DNA of 64,000 bases, from assembly GCA_024734495.1 (NCBI GenBank), contig JALMQS010000326.1, forward strand, positions 186,001-250,000, given 5' to 3'. Source of the DNA: Forficula auricularia (taxonomy: Eukaryota > Arthropoda > Insecta > Dermaptera > Forficulidae). The notes under the pieces are model-generated. The model made no database searches and had not been told where the DNA came from. It was given only the letters and a program-made list of their open reading frames with translations. A program made the position numbers and the translations under genes. Of the stretch, positions 11,461 through 23,150 are shown in pieces (position 1 is the stretch's first letter; the number at the start of each line of letters is the position of its first letter).

Positions 11461-12289
11461 ATATATATATAAAGTTCCTTTAAATTTGCCCCTATTACAT
11501 TTGAGGATGTGGAGCACTGTTTTTCATTGTATAAATGAATTGTAAGTGACCGTAGACATAATAACCTGAAGATAATTTAAAAAAATAACTTGTATACATA
11601 AATTATTTACAATTACAATGAAATTTTAATTATTTTTGAGATCCTTTGTTAATTATTTCTTTATTATTAATTTTTCTAATTAATATAACAAAGAATAATT
11701 GATATATCAATGAGAATTGTTTTTGTCCGCGCTTATTTGAAAAATATATTTATCGCGAGACTACTGCGGATTAGGCTATTGAAGTCTGCGGAGTCTTAAG
11801 TCTGGACCAAGAGAGAAAACGATGTGATCCACTTAGCTACAATCCAACGTCTTTTCGCGTATAGCCCGCTAGATATTCGGATGGATCACCAAGTGAATTT
11901 GAAATCTCAGATGTTATATATTTAATCTCCAAGTCCAGAGCGCTCTGTCTATTAGCATGTATGTTAGATGCTTGCCATAAATTAATCAAATGTTTTCTAG
12001 ATTTGATTCAATCGCGATTGAATCAAATGTTTATAAGATGGAGACATATTTAAATCTCTCCACACATATTGGTACTCTCTGATTTATTATTTTCTTCTCT
12101 AACATTTTAAATTTTATTTAATATATTCATCTCCTGTGAAATAACAGTGCAAAATTATTTTATGTTAATCTATAATATGTATAACTTGAGATATCATTAA
12201 AGGTTGATTAAATTTTTCTCTTCAATTAAAATGAAAAAGAAAGAAAAATACTAAGTTTGCTTGTGAATCCAATATTGAGTAAAATAATG
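11461..12289. other. AT-rich DNA, no gene seen
   Basis: A short inverted pair (atttgattcaatcgcgattgaatcaaat, around 12000-12030) is present. Otherwise nothing is recognisable. Confidence 0.45.
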
Positions 12290-13030
12290 AACCGAAAAGC
12301 TGGAGTCAATTTAATCGACATGCAGACAAGCCAGAAAGTATTATACAAATTTCTATTTGACCAATTTTGTCTTTATTAAACGCTTAAAAATAAACCTTTA
12401 ACCTTTCAGATATTTTTTGTATCATAGGGCCAACTTTTATTTTCCATGGCGAAAATGGTACAAAATTTAGGACATCTGTCATAAAGGAACTTGCTAATAT
12501 GTTTAAAATGAATATACATGGGAAACCTGGACATTTTAAGTCACAATGTAGTATAGAGTGAGCTAATCAAGACTTTCCAAATATCTAGGTCTCGTGATTA
12601 GCGGATCTTCGGGGATCTGATTTATTGAGAAATAGATCTCAAAACTGTAGTATTGCTAGAAGCCCATATGAAGCTATGCTTGGAAGGAAGTTACAGATGG
12701 TTTTAGCTGATTTTCCCCATTCACTTGAAACTATTAAAAATACAAGTAAAAACGAAGAATCATAAATACTTTCAAATCATACACTCAAAAATAATGGTTC
12801 AAATGATATTCAAACCAAGTTTCTAGCAGATTATGTTAAGGCAAAGGAATCGTTTGTGATTTTTGAGTGAGAAAAAAGAAAATAAATGAAAATTCATTGA
12901 AAAGGAAGCCGTAAAGGCCAAATAAAATGTTTCCACAAATAAATATTGGGAAAATAATATTGATTAAAATCACTGATCTCGAGAGAGGCCGGTGGACGTA
13001 TAATAATGGACAAACAAATAATTTTAACAC
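12290..13030 (+). pseudogene. Integrase-core fossil, KRBA2-like transposon
   Basis: Translated pieces in several frames keep the order seen in rve-type integrases of the KRAB-A-domain-containing-protein-2-like family: a VNLIDMQ-type block (about 12310), GENGTKFRTSVIKELANM (about 12450-12510, the D-N-G catalytic strand with Asp replaced by Glu as read), HGKPGHFKSQCSIE (about 12515-12555, with the catalytic Glu), ANQDF, then SPYEAMLGRKLQMVLADFP (about 12660-12720) and a TDLERGRWT-like SH3-type end (about 12965-12995). Stops (for example the TGA after SIE) and frameshifts break it throughout, so it cannot make a protein. It derives from a transposon or retroelement related to Ginger/Gypsy integrases. 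Confidence 0.75.
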
Positions 13031-14847
13031 TAACTATGAAATCAATCAAGCATTATCAGAATGAGTATCAAATAGCAAAGTTTTTAAAAATTAGTGACAT
13101 TCCTGAGATGAAAGTGACACAGTAAAATCATCTAGTCACAGCTGTAGAGTCCAAATCAGAACTACATAACTTCTGACAAGTGTATGTGAAACTACTTTAT
13201 AAATAAAATTATAATTAAATAATATGATGTAATAAAATGGAATATAATGGAATATAATTTAATATGATGTAATAAAATGGAATATAATGGAATACAATTT
13301 AATATGATGTGATGAAATGGAATATAGTGGAACATAATGAAATATAATGGAATATAATTTAATAAAATGGAATATAATTGGATATAATGGAATATAATGG
13401 AAAATAATTAAATATGATTGAATATAATGGAATATAATTGAATATAATGGAATATAATGGTATATAATGGAATGGAATGGAATATTATGGAATATAATGG
13501 AATATTATTCAATATAATTGAATATAATCGAATATAATGAAATATAATGTAATATAATGGAAAATTATGATATATAATTGAATATAATGGAATATAATGG
13601 AAAAAAATGGAATATAGTCGAATAAAATTGAATTTTATAGAATATAATGAAATATAATGGAATATAATGTAATATAATAAAATTTGATGTAATAAAATGG
13701 AATATAATTGAAAAATATCAATATAATTGAATATAATGGAATATAATCGAACATAATGAAATATAATGGAAAATAATGATATATAATTGAATATAATGGA
13801 ATATAATTTAATAAAATGGAATATATTGAAATATAATGGATGGAATGGAATATAATGGAATATAATGGAATACAATGGAATGGAATGGAAAAATAATAGA
13901 ATATGATTGAATATAATTAAATTTAATGTAATAAAATGGAATGAAATTGAATATTATTAAATATAATTGAATATAATGGAATATAATCGAATATAATGAA
14001 ATATAATGAAAAATAATGATATATAAAGGAATATAATGGAATATAATTGGATATAATCGAATATAATGGAAAATAATTAAATATGATTGAATATAATCGA
14101 ATATAATGGAAAATAATTGTAATATAATTGAATGTAATTGAATATAATGGAATATAATTAAATTTGATGTAATAAAATGGAATATTATTCATTATAATTG
14201 GATATAATGGAATATAATCGAATATAATGAAATATAATGGAATATATTGGAAAATATTGATATATAATTGAATATAGAAGAATATAATGGAAAACAATTT
14301 AATATAGTCGAATAAAATTGAATTTTATAGAATATAATGAAATATAATGAATTATAATTTAATATGATGTAATAAAATGAAATATAATCGAATATAATGA
14401 AGATAATTTAATATAATGGAAAATAATGATATATAATTGAATATAATGGAAAACAATGGAATATAGTCGAATAAAATTGAATTTTATAGAATATAATGAA
14501 ATATAATGGAATATAATTTAATATGATGTAATAAAATGGAATAAAATGGAATATAATGTAATATTATTGAATATAATTGAATATACTGGAATATAATCGA
14601 ATATAATGAAATATAATGGAATATATTCGAATATAATGAGATATAATGGAATAGAATGGAATATAATGAAATATAATTTAATATAATGTAATAAAATGGG
14701 ATATGATGAAATATAATGGAATATAATGGAATTTAATTTAATATGATTTAATAAAATGGAATATAATTGAATAAAATGGAATAAAATTTAATATGATGTA
14801 ATAAAATGAAATATAATTGAATATAATGGAATATAATCTAATATATG

Positions 14848-14985
14848 TGTTTCTGTGCGTGAGTTTATGTTTTTTTTCATCATAGGCTCCACGAGGAGCG
14901 CTAGATGAAAATCATGATTTAAAAAATAAAACAATAAATAAACAAATTAACAGAATAAAACACATAAATAAACAATGTAATATAA
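14848..14985. repeat. Insert repeated within minisatellite, copy 1
   Basis: A block of about 135 bp contains gtgcgtgagtttatg, catcataggctccacgagg, gatgaaaatcatgattt and aataaacaaattaa. It matches 15488-15620 almost base for base, 640 bp away, so a larger segment was duplicated within the array. Confidence 0.9.
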
Positions 14986-15487
14986 TGGAAAATAATGATA
15001 TGTAATTTAATAAAATGGAAAATAAAGAAATATAATTTATAAAAATGGAATATAATGGAATATAATTGGATATAATGCAATTTAATGGAATATAATGAAA
15101 TATAATTTAATAAAATGGAATATATTGAAATATAATGGAATATATTAGAATATAATGGAGTATAATGAAATATAATGGAATATACTGGTAGTATAATGAA
15201 ATATAATGGAATATACTGGAGTATAATGATATATAATGGAATATAATGTTAATATAATGGAATATAATGGAATATAATTTAATAAAATGGAATATAATGG
15301 AATATAATTTAATATAATTGAATATAATGAGTATATAATCGAATATAATTGAAATATAATGGTATATAATCGAATATAATGAAATATAATGGAAAATAAT
15401 GATATATAATTGAATAAAATGGAATATAATTTAATATGATGTAATAAAATGGAATATAATTGAATATAATCTAATATAATCTAATAT

Positions 15488-15620
15488 AAGTGTTTGTGCG
15501 TGAGTTTATGTATTTTTTCATCATAGGCTCCACGAGGACGCGCTTGATGAAAATCATGATTTAAAAAATAAAACAATAAATAAACAAATTAATAAAATAA
15601 ATCACATAAATAAACAATAT
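15488..15620. repeat. Insert repeated within minisatellite, copy 2
   Basis: Second copy of the block at 14848, with few differences (ggacgcgcttg versus ggagcgctag). Confidence 0.9.
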
Positions 15621-15889
15621 AATATAATGGAAAATAATGATATATAATTGAATATAATGGAATATAATGGAAAACAATGGAATATTGTCGAATAAAATTG
15701 AATTTTATAAAATATAATGAAATATAATGGAAAATAATGATATATAATTGAATATAATGAAATATAATGGAATATAATGGAGTATAATGAAATATAATGG
15801 AATATACCACAGTATAATGATATATAATGGAATATAATCAAATATAATGGAATTTAATCAAATATAATAATAATAATTAATATTTAATA

Positions 15890-16140
15890 ATTTTATTCAT
15901 CATTCAATTTTATAATTTTTTCTTTTAGTCTCTTTATGTAGTCAAGATCCATTTCATCATTTGAAATAACCAGCTGGTCGTCCGAAAAAAATAGAGTAAG
16001 AAATCATACTTCTCCGATTTGTATTCCCATACTGTTGCACTTTATTGACTACCCGTGAAGAATCTTATCCAAATAGATCTTGAAGAGAGCCGGCAATAGG
16101 CTACATCCCTGTATGAGACCTTTTGAGATTTCAAACCGAT
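15890..16140 (-). pseudogene. LINE reverse-transcriptase fragment
   Basis: On the minus strand one sees, in order, a degenerate palm segment and a LTLFFSDDQLVISNDEMDLDY block (15935-15995). It corresponds to the (F/Y)xDD catalytic box and following helix of non-LTR reverse transcriptases; the usual residue before DD is Ser here. Stops and frame changes occur upstream. It abuts the end of the minisatellite. Confidence 0.65.
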
Positions 16141-16566
16141 CAGACACATTTTTTTATTATTCTAATATGATAATCTTTTTTTTTTAATTTCTCACGAATG
16201 AACACCAGGGTAGGTAAAAAGTTTTTGATAAAAAAAATTGCAGACTACGAGGTTTATAAAAAAACAGCCCATCATAAATATTGTATTATAATATCGCCTG
16301 GCGGTGGTGTTTCGACTTTACTTTACCAATATTCTGGCTAGACTGTTAAATAACTAATAAGTTCGATGTTATGATTAAAATGAAATAAAGTGCCGAGGGG
16401 TAATTTAATTTTTTTTATTTCTCACAATTTAACTAAAAAATATCATTAATTTTATCTAGGTTAGAAGTTACAATTACAAAAAATGAATTACGAAAGTTGT
16501 TGAGGATATTAGTTTTAGTCTTAAAAATAAACATAAATGTTTGTTTGATAGCGTTATTCTTTAGGA
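16141..16566. other. AT-rich DNA, no gene seen
   Basis: No coding or RNA signal recognised. Confidence 0.45.
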
Positions 16567-16650
16567 CAGGGGTCTCCAAACTACGGCCCGAGGGCCACAT
16601 CCGGCCCGGGGACAGATTTTGTCCGGCCCGCGGAGAGCTAGCATACTTGA
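16567..16650 (+). mobile_element. hAT-type terminus (CAGGGGTCTCCAAAC)
   Basis: CAGGGGTCTCCAAACTACGG is followed by nested gcccgagggcc and ccggcccggg words, the classic GC-rich cap of a hAT family found widely in animals. I found no matching right end, so it is a fragment or its right boundary has decayed. Confidence 0.65.
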
Positions 16651-17114
16651 AAACATATTATATATCGGAATGTATTCTATATACCTTTATATAATCGATT
16701 ATAACTTTTTCCAGTTAACTTAGACATAATGTTCGAGGAAATAATTCAATTTTTTTTATTAATATTATTTTAAGGACGTCTGGTGCCAAGTCATGAAATT
16801 AGAATTATTTAAATATGTTAGAAATTAGTTTCAAAATTCATTCAAGTATTTATTTATAGTAATAGAAATTATATGATATTTCTTTCTTTATTTATTTGTG
16901 TATTTGTTTGTTATTTTATGAATTATTATTTTGCAAATTTGATTTCCATATTATTGATTGACAAACATTAAAGATTTAATGAAAACTCTCATTTAAAACT
17001 GAATTGGAGCTATTATGTTTTATATCTTAATGATTTTTCAATGAATACTTTTTGATCTTTTATTTATTTCTTAATTAAAACCTCTTTTAAATGAAAAAGT
17101 TTTTTATTGATATT
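16651..17114. other. AT-rich DNA, possible hAT interior
   Basis: It may be the interior of the hAT element whose left end is at 16567. No ORF or recognisable motif. Confidence 0.3.
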
Positions 17115-17530
17115 TTATATACTTACAATTAATTTTAAGATTATTTTTTTTATAAAAGATTTTATATTTATTATAATTTCGATTATTTGCACATAGGAAT
17201 TGGAGATTTCCGTTATTTCGTCATTGATCCTATCATCAGAACTTGACCAAATTAATATGGTACTACCCCTAAGGAACCTCCCTTTCAATAAAAGAAGAAT
17301 CATTAAAATCGGTCTATAAACAAAGAAGTTATGCGTGAACCTACATAACAAAAACGGTCCAATACCAATGAAATTTAAACGGGGCCAATCGGGAGCTAGA
17401 CTGAACCCAATGCAAAAAATCATCAACACATATCACATCACAATTGACGAAGAAATCGAATAACATAGATACAAAAAAAAAATTCAGTCGAATTGATAAC
17501 CTCCTCCTTTTTTGAAGTGAGTTAAAAATT
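17115..17530 (+). repeat. LINE 3'-end-like repeat R3, copy 1
   Basis: It contains cataggaattggagatttcc, gaacttgaccaaattaatat, aacggtccaataccaatg, aacccaatgcaaaaaatcat and the terminal aattgataacctcctccttt then tttgaagt. Copies are at 36165-36405 (same strand, with a deletion) and 42220-42420 (opposite strand). The ending aacctcctccttttttgaagt is typical of LINE 3' UTRs in arthropods. No coding part remains. Confidence 0.7.
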
Positions 17531-18380
17531 CCCAAACCTCAAATATAAACGTTTTTGAAGCCTTTTTGATCAAAAAGAAGAGACTGCGATGTCTCTCGGT
17601 GGTCGGGTATAAATGGATGGTCGGCGGATGGGTCCCTAAAGAGAAGATAGAGACAACCTAACACGATCTTGGAAGACAAGAGATCGAGTCTTACTTACAA
17701 CAATGTACCATACACCCACCCCATCACACCATTCATTTTACTCAGCATTCATATCCTGCCTTCCATCCTTCCTTCCCGTCGAATTAGATAGACGACACGC
17801 CTCTATGCACGAGGCGCATAGGCATGCGATTGGTTATCGAGGTATTAATGGTCTCTGAAAATCCTATTTCTTATAATTTAACTAATTATATTTAATTAAA
17901 AATAAAATATTTAATTTACTCCAATATCCTGACAATTTATTTAACGTTAAAATTTAATTTATCTTTTAAGATAGGAAAAATAAAGTAAAAATATTTTTTG
18001 AATTTAAAATGAAAAACAAATTGAAATGAAATTAATTATTTCATTTAGAATCAAAATTGAGTGTATTTTTAGTTAAATTTAGTAGAAATTTAAAAAATAC
18101 AATTTTCTACTAATAAAGGGGTAATGATGAGAACCTATTTCTGAAAGAGGAAAAAAGACATCCTACGTTCTAAGGCGTCATTCTAATGACCTTTAATTAT
18201 CTAAATAACTAACTAAATCCCTATTTATTTGATCTGAATAATGTTTCTAGTAAATTGAAATTTTTTGAATAATACCTAGGTAATTAATCTATCGACCTAA
18301 AGAAGCAACTAATTGAATAGAATCTTCGCCCCACATGAGTGAGAATACATACATTCATCGAAATATAAGAAGAAATCAGA
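17531..18380. other. Mixed stretch with lower-A+T block upstream of candidate exon
   Basis: 17580-17850 is less AT-rich than its surroundings and contains a TATA-like gggtataaatgg (17607-17618) and C-rich tracts. It could be promoter or 5'-UTR sequence for the exon at 18381, but no transcription start can be fixed from sequence alone. The rest is AT-rich with nothing visible. Confidence 0.3.
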
Positions 18381-18497
18381 ATGGTCGAATACTCGCAGGG
18401 GAAAATCGTTTTGCTCGATGATAAAACTCCCGTGCCTCACTCAATTGGAGGTCTGAAGCCAATGAGAGTGACCATCGACTCGAAACTGCTCATCAGG
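18381..18497 (+). CDS. Candidate first coding exon, unknown protein
   Basis: ATG at 18381 (context cagaATGg) opens 39 codons with ordinary protein composition, beginning MVEYSQGKIVLLDDKTPVPH and ending ...KLLIR, then a good donor AGG|GTAAAG at 18497/18498. If unspliced the frame stops at 18524. Codon third positions are GC-rich compared with the flanks, the opposite of the random ORFs around it. I do not recognise the family. The partner exon would have to be downstream, beyond or within the RTE insertion; I could not place it. Confidence 0.45.
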
Positions 18498-19181
18498 GTA
18501 AAGAACCATCATCTATTCTCTTGAAAATCGTCTAAACTTTGAATTATTAAAATTAAATCCTTTATATTTTTAAGATTTAAATAATTTGACATGATTATTT
18601 AAAATTGAATGTTATAGGTATATATTATAATTTTTGAAATAATTATTAATTCCTAGTTAAGTATTGATTTATCTATATTCAACTAGGTAGTTAACTATCA
18701 ATAATTGTAGAAGGGATTATTTCATATTATTTTTATTAGTTAATAAAATTTTTTGATAATATTATGAAACGTTGACAAATAATATACCTATGCCTACCGA
18801 CTCCTTGGAATCCTCAGGAACTCATCTCTGATGAGTACGTGGATTGCGACCACGGGGTTATCCGAGCTAAGTCTGACATTGCTTCCACTTACTTGTGTCA
18901 GGCTTCTCTTCTTCTCTCTCCTATACGGCCTCCGTGGCCAACTCTTGTTTTTTTTACCGACTCCGACGCTATTAGGTTTTCGAGGGCTAGGAGTTGATTT
19001 CCTTGTTCATTTTTCTTCTCTTCAACATGTGGAAGGCAACGGAAACCACCACATTACAAATCCCGAGAATATGCAACATGACGATTTCTCTTCGAGTAAA
19101 GAATTCCGGAGGTAAACTAGCCCCCTCGTTCGGATCTCCGGGAAGGGGCTCTGCCCGAGAGAGACCATCGCAAAGGGAAAA

Positions 19182-19881
19182 ATGAATAATGACTTTCTAC
19201 GAGTCGGAGCGTGGAATGTTAAGACGCTAAGGGGAGACGATAAACTAGTGAATTTAAAGCGGGAAATGGATAGACACAAATTGGACATTATTGGGATTAG
19301 TGAAATGAGATATCCAGAAGAAGGAGAGATTTTGGTTCGAAAACAGCCATATGAATCATTCACACGGGGAGCAGAATGGGAGGGCAGGAGTGGGCATTAT
19401 TATGAATAAAAAATAGGGCAAAGGGTAAAGAATTATCTACAGGAGTAAGCGAGAAGGATTGTTATGATTACAGTGGATTCGAAACCGAAAGATACTGTGA
19501 TAATCCGGTATACATGCCTACTACATCATATGAGGACCAAGATATAGAAGAAATGTACAGAACAAATTGAAAGCCTGATGAAGCGCGTTAAAGGGGATGA
19601 AAATTTAATAGTTATGGAGATTGGAATGCAAGAGTAGGAAAAGGCAGAAAGGAAAAGTGGTGGGCGAACACGGTCTAGGAAATAGGAATGAAGAGGCGAA
19701 AGAATTAATTGAACTTTGCAGTAAGCACCAGTCTAGTAGTAGCAAACACACTCTTCCAACACCATCCAGAAGGATCTACACGTGGAAGAATGCCATTAGA
19801 CAAGGGAGATTTCAAATAGATTACATAATTAGTCAAACAAAGATTCAGAAATCAGTTAAAGGACTGCAAAAGTTATCCTGA
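19182..19881 (+). pseudogene. APE-type endonuclease domain of RTE LINE
   Basis: ATG at 19182 starts a segment with RVGAWNVKTLRGDDKLVNL and DIIGISEMRY, the first two conserved blocks of apurinic-like LINE endonucleases (Asn of WNV and Glu of SE are catalytic in this family). It stops at 19409. A second piece in another frame (19621-19881) holds KGKVVGEHGLGNRNEEAKEL and a TWKNAIRQGRFQIDYII block that includes the conserved R..QIDYI motif. The middle is shifted and contains stops. This domain is often mislabelled craniofacial development protein 2 in animal genomes. Confidence 0.85.
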
Positions 19882-20599
19882 GGGCTGATATGGCATGAGT
19901 GATCGCAAATCTAATTGCTGATGAAATGCCAACTAAAATTTAAAAAACTAATAACAAAAGGGGCTGATCCGCGAAAGAACTGGGATATATCTAGAATTAA
20001 AAAATAAGAAACCCAAGAACTCTTTGACAACGAATGAATAAGAAACTGGAAGAAAAAACTGCCACAAATAATAAAGAAGATGAAATCGAACAAGAATGGA
20101 ATGACATGGAAATCAAGCCCTGACCAGGAATTAGCCAACGAAGTCCTTCAATCAAAGAAAAACAGAAATTAAAAAGCCATGGGTAACAGACGAAATACTG
20201 CAACTGATTGACGAACGAAGAAAAATTTAAAGAACAGAAAAGACGAAGAAGGGAAAGAAACATATAAAGAATTAAGATGGAAAGTTATAAGAGAATGAGA
20301 AAACAAAAGAAAAATGATTCAAGAAAATGTAAAGAAGTCAACGAAAATCTAGTATTGGGAAAAGTTGAGTGTAGCCTATAGAACAATAAAAGAAATTTCC
20401 AAGGAACAAGCCAAAAGCAAGAACATAAAAGATAAAAGGAGACCACATTCATTCTAAACGAAAACGAACAGGCAAATGGATGGAAGGAACACCTAGAAGA
20501 ACTCTATGGAGAAGAAAAAGCAATGAACCCAATAGAAGAAGAAGAATCTGTGGACGAAAAGCGAATTAGGAGACCCCATACTCAAGGTCAAAATTCGAG

Positions 20600-21953
20600 A
20601 CAGCTTTGAAGGAACTAAAAAATAATAGAGCACCCGGAATAGACAATATACAAGCTGAAATCCTAAAGAACTCTGGAGAAAAGGCACGTGACAAACTTTT
20701 TGAACTAATTAGCAAAATCTATAAATTAGAATCATCAAAGATTTCCGAAAAAAACAAAATAGTCACACTTCCCAAAAGAGACAGGCGCGGATAAATGTGA
20801 AAAATTTCAGGACCATTAGCCTAACCTCACATGCCTCCAAAATCCTAGCAAAATAATCCAAGAGAAGAATAGAACAAAGAGTTGAAGAAAATCTGGGGGA
20901 AGACCAGTTCGGCTTTAGAAGAAACAGAGGCACCCGAGAAGCAATTCTCTCTCTTAGACTAATAATAGAAAGGGCTTTTATCAGGGAAGAATCTGTCTAC
21001 ATCGGATTCATAGACCTAGAAAAAGCATTCGATAACGTCAATTGGGAAATTATGTTTAAAATATTAAAACAGGCGAGAATAAAATTCAGAGAGAGAAGAC
21101 TAATCTACAATCTATATCAAAACCAGACGGCAATTATAAATATTGGTGATGAACAAAGAAAGCCAAAATAAAAAAGGTGTAAGACAAGGATGTGTGCTGT
21201 CACCCATGATTTTCAACTTATACATAGAAGAAGCGATTAAAGAATTCAAAGACAAAATTGATACAGGTATAGAAATCCAAGGTCAAAAGATCGCTATGTT
21301 AAGATTTGCCGATGACATTGCCCTTCTAGGAAGCAATAAAAAAGAATTAGAGGACGCCTTGAATGGAATTAACCAAATCCTAATAGAAGAAATCAAAATG
21401 AAAATAAACAAGAATAAAACCAAGGTCCTAGTATGTACAAAAAGAACAAACGAGACAGGAATGCATCAAAATTAACCAAGAAAACCTAGAAGGAGTTAAG
21501 GAATTCCGCTACCTAGGAAGTAAAATAACATGGGATGGGAGGAGCGAAAACGAAATTAAATCAAGAATTGCCCAAGCAAAAATGGGGTTTAATTCAAAAC
21601 AAAAACTACTATGCTCCTCCTCAATCAGCTTAGCAAACAGGAAGTTGCTATTGAAGACATATGTATGGAGCATAGCCATGTACGGGTGTGAAACCTGGAC
21701 AATTGGAAAAGCGGAGAGAAAGAGATTGGAGGCTTTCGAAATGTGGTGCTACAGAAGAATGATGAATATCAAATGGATGGATAAAATTACAAATGAAGAA
21801 GTTCTTGGAAAAATCGGAGAAAGAAGAACCTTGTGGAAGAGTCTGAAGAAGAGAAGAGGTCAGATGATGGGGCACACACTGAGACATGGGGGACTGCTTA
21901 GGGATATCTTGGAGGAGGTGGGAAAGAAAAGGGGAAGGGAAGACCCAGATTAG
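20600..21953 (+). pseudogene. Reverse transcriptase domain of RTE LINE
   Basis: In order: LKNNRAPGIDNIQAEILKNS (about 20612-20671), DQFGFRRNRGTREAI (about 20901), IGFIDLEKAFDNVNW (about 21002-21046, first catalytic Asp), KKGVRQGCVLSPMIFNLY (about 21170), MLRFADDIALLG (about 21296-21331, catalytic DD) and MKINKNKTKVLV. A frameshift between 21475 and 21582 leads to the C-terminal part with YGCETWTIGKAERKRLEAFE and MWCYRRMM, plus a GHTLRHGGLLRDILE block (21868-21912), typical of RTE elements. Stops interrupt the palm region (near 20794 and 21168). Confidence 0.9.
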
Positions 21954-22165
21954 AATATTTCAACCAAATAATTGGGGATATGGGATGCCAGACATTTAGA
22001 GAGGTTAAACAGCTGGCGGAGGACAGAGTCGAGTGGAGACGGATTGTTGCATCAAACCAGTCTTGGGACTGTACACTCAGCCGATGATGACCGACTCTTG
22101 CACCAGACTCGTAGACGCCTTCAATACGTGATCCAATATTTAATCGCCCCCACAATCCTACCTCC

Positions 22166-22990
22166 CTTCTTCAGCTAAAAGATAAACACACACATTAATC
22201 AATAAATATTATTTTGAAAATCAACTATTTTTCCAAATTTTCATTGACAAAGAGCAAAAATACCTCCCTAAACGTTTGATTTCTACAAAAACCAATTAAT
22301 AAATTATTTCTGCATAGGTTTATGTTCATTTCTATTAGGTACAAGACAATTTTTCTCTATTTGCATTTCAAATACTCTAAGTCAGCTAGGAGTAGCAAGT
22401 GGGTCAGTCCCCCCTCTACAAAACTCATTCTCCCATTTCCAAAATTTGTCAATTATAGTGAAAGGTTAGTTAGAAATTAAAACCTTGTGGTGCTGGCCGG
22501 CTGCCCCCCTCCCCTCTATCCCCTAAGAAAAACTCCCTAACTACGCCAATGATTGATATGTAGATATTATATATGTATCTATTCATTTTCCTTAAAATCA
22601 AAAATCGTATTAAAATTTTAATCAAATGAATATTTTAGGAAGGGTCGAATTTTTGGAGAATCGAAAATAAAAAATATGGGTTATCCCTATAAAAATCTCT
22701 ATTTATATATTTAGATTAAATTAATTTTAAATTTAATTCATTTTAAAAAGACACAATAAGAGAGTCGCAAATTGGTAATTTTTGGTGATATTCGTGCCCC
22801 TTGAAATTTTCTACAGAATTGGAAAAACTTAAAATTACGAAAAAAATTCCTACAAATTCACTTATATTCTTTTTATCAAGCACAAATAAGAACAAATTCA
22901 ATATCTGAAGTATTTTGGATGATTAGTATGGTATCTAACTCTCGACATTATATTATATTCGGCAAGATTTGCACTTACTGGTTAATTTTT
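22166..22990. other. AT-rich DNA, no gene seen
   Basis: A C-rich patch near 22497-22520 (ggccggctgcccccctcccc) is the only departure from AT-rich filler; it may be a decayed transposon end. Confidence 0.4.
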
Positions 22991-23150
22991 ATTAAAGGAG
23001 ACAATAAAGTGTGTCTTCTGCTGGAAAAATAAATTTTATTAATTTTTTTAATTTTATTTTATTTTTCCAGCAGAAGACACACACTCTTATATTATCTCCT
23101 TTAATTTCTAAAAATTCTGCTCCTCTCGGCAAAAAGAAACTTTCAATTTA
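22991..23150. repeat. Palindromic unit, ribozyme-unit relative (copy without motif)
   Basis: Arms 22991-23035 (attaaaggagacaataaagt...gtgtcttctgctgg) and 23055-23105 are reverse complements with a short AT loop. The right flank (ttctgctcctctcggcaaaa) matches that of the 42543-42703 palindrome. At 42.6 kb the loop carries a hammerhead-like motif; here the loop has only about 20 AT-rich bases. Confidence 0.75.

Larger units (their letters stand above)
13215..15870. repeat. 2.6-kb minisatellite of a 10-bp unit
   Basis: The region is a near-continuous run of variants of (TGGAATATAA)n, with TGAAATATAA, TCGAATATAA and tttaatatgatgtaataaaa versions. Because 3 x 10 = 30, the minus strand stays open for long stretches and gives 10-residue periodic translations (SIIFHYIPLY-like). 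These are a consequence of the repeat, not genes. Two related non-satellite inserts at 14848 and 15488 interrupt it. Confidence 0.95.
18831..22165 (+). mobile_element. Dead RTE-type LINE
   Basis: A single long copy with an endonuclease part (19182-19881) and a reverse-transcriptase part (about 20600-21953) in the order expected of RTE elements. The 3' end carries a ccgatgatgaccgactct tail word (about 22081-22098). The 5' boundary is uncertain: a low-A+T leader starts near 18831. At least four frame changes and several stops make it inactive. Target duplications were not found. Confidence 0.8.

Noticed and set aside
12290..13030. Endogenous retrovirus
   Set aside because: Only integrase-type blocks of a transposon-like family are visible; there are no LTRs, gag or envelope remains.
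13408..15841. Four minus-strand frames of 73-155 codons with SIIFHYI-type repeats
   Set aside because: They are the six-frame consequence of a 10-bp tandem unit with no stop on that strand; no start context, no domain, no splice signals.
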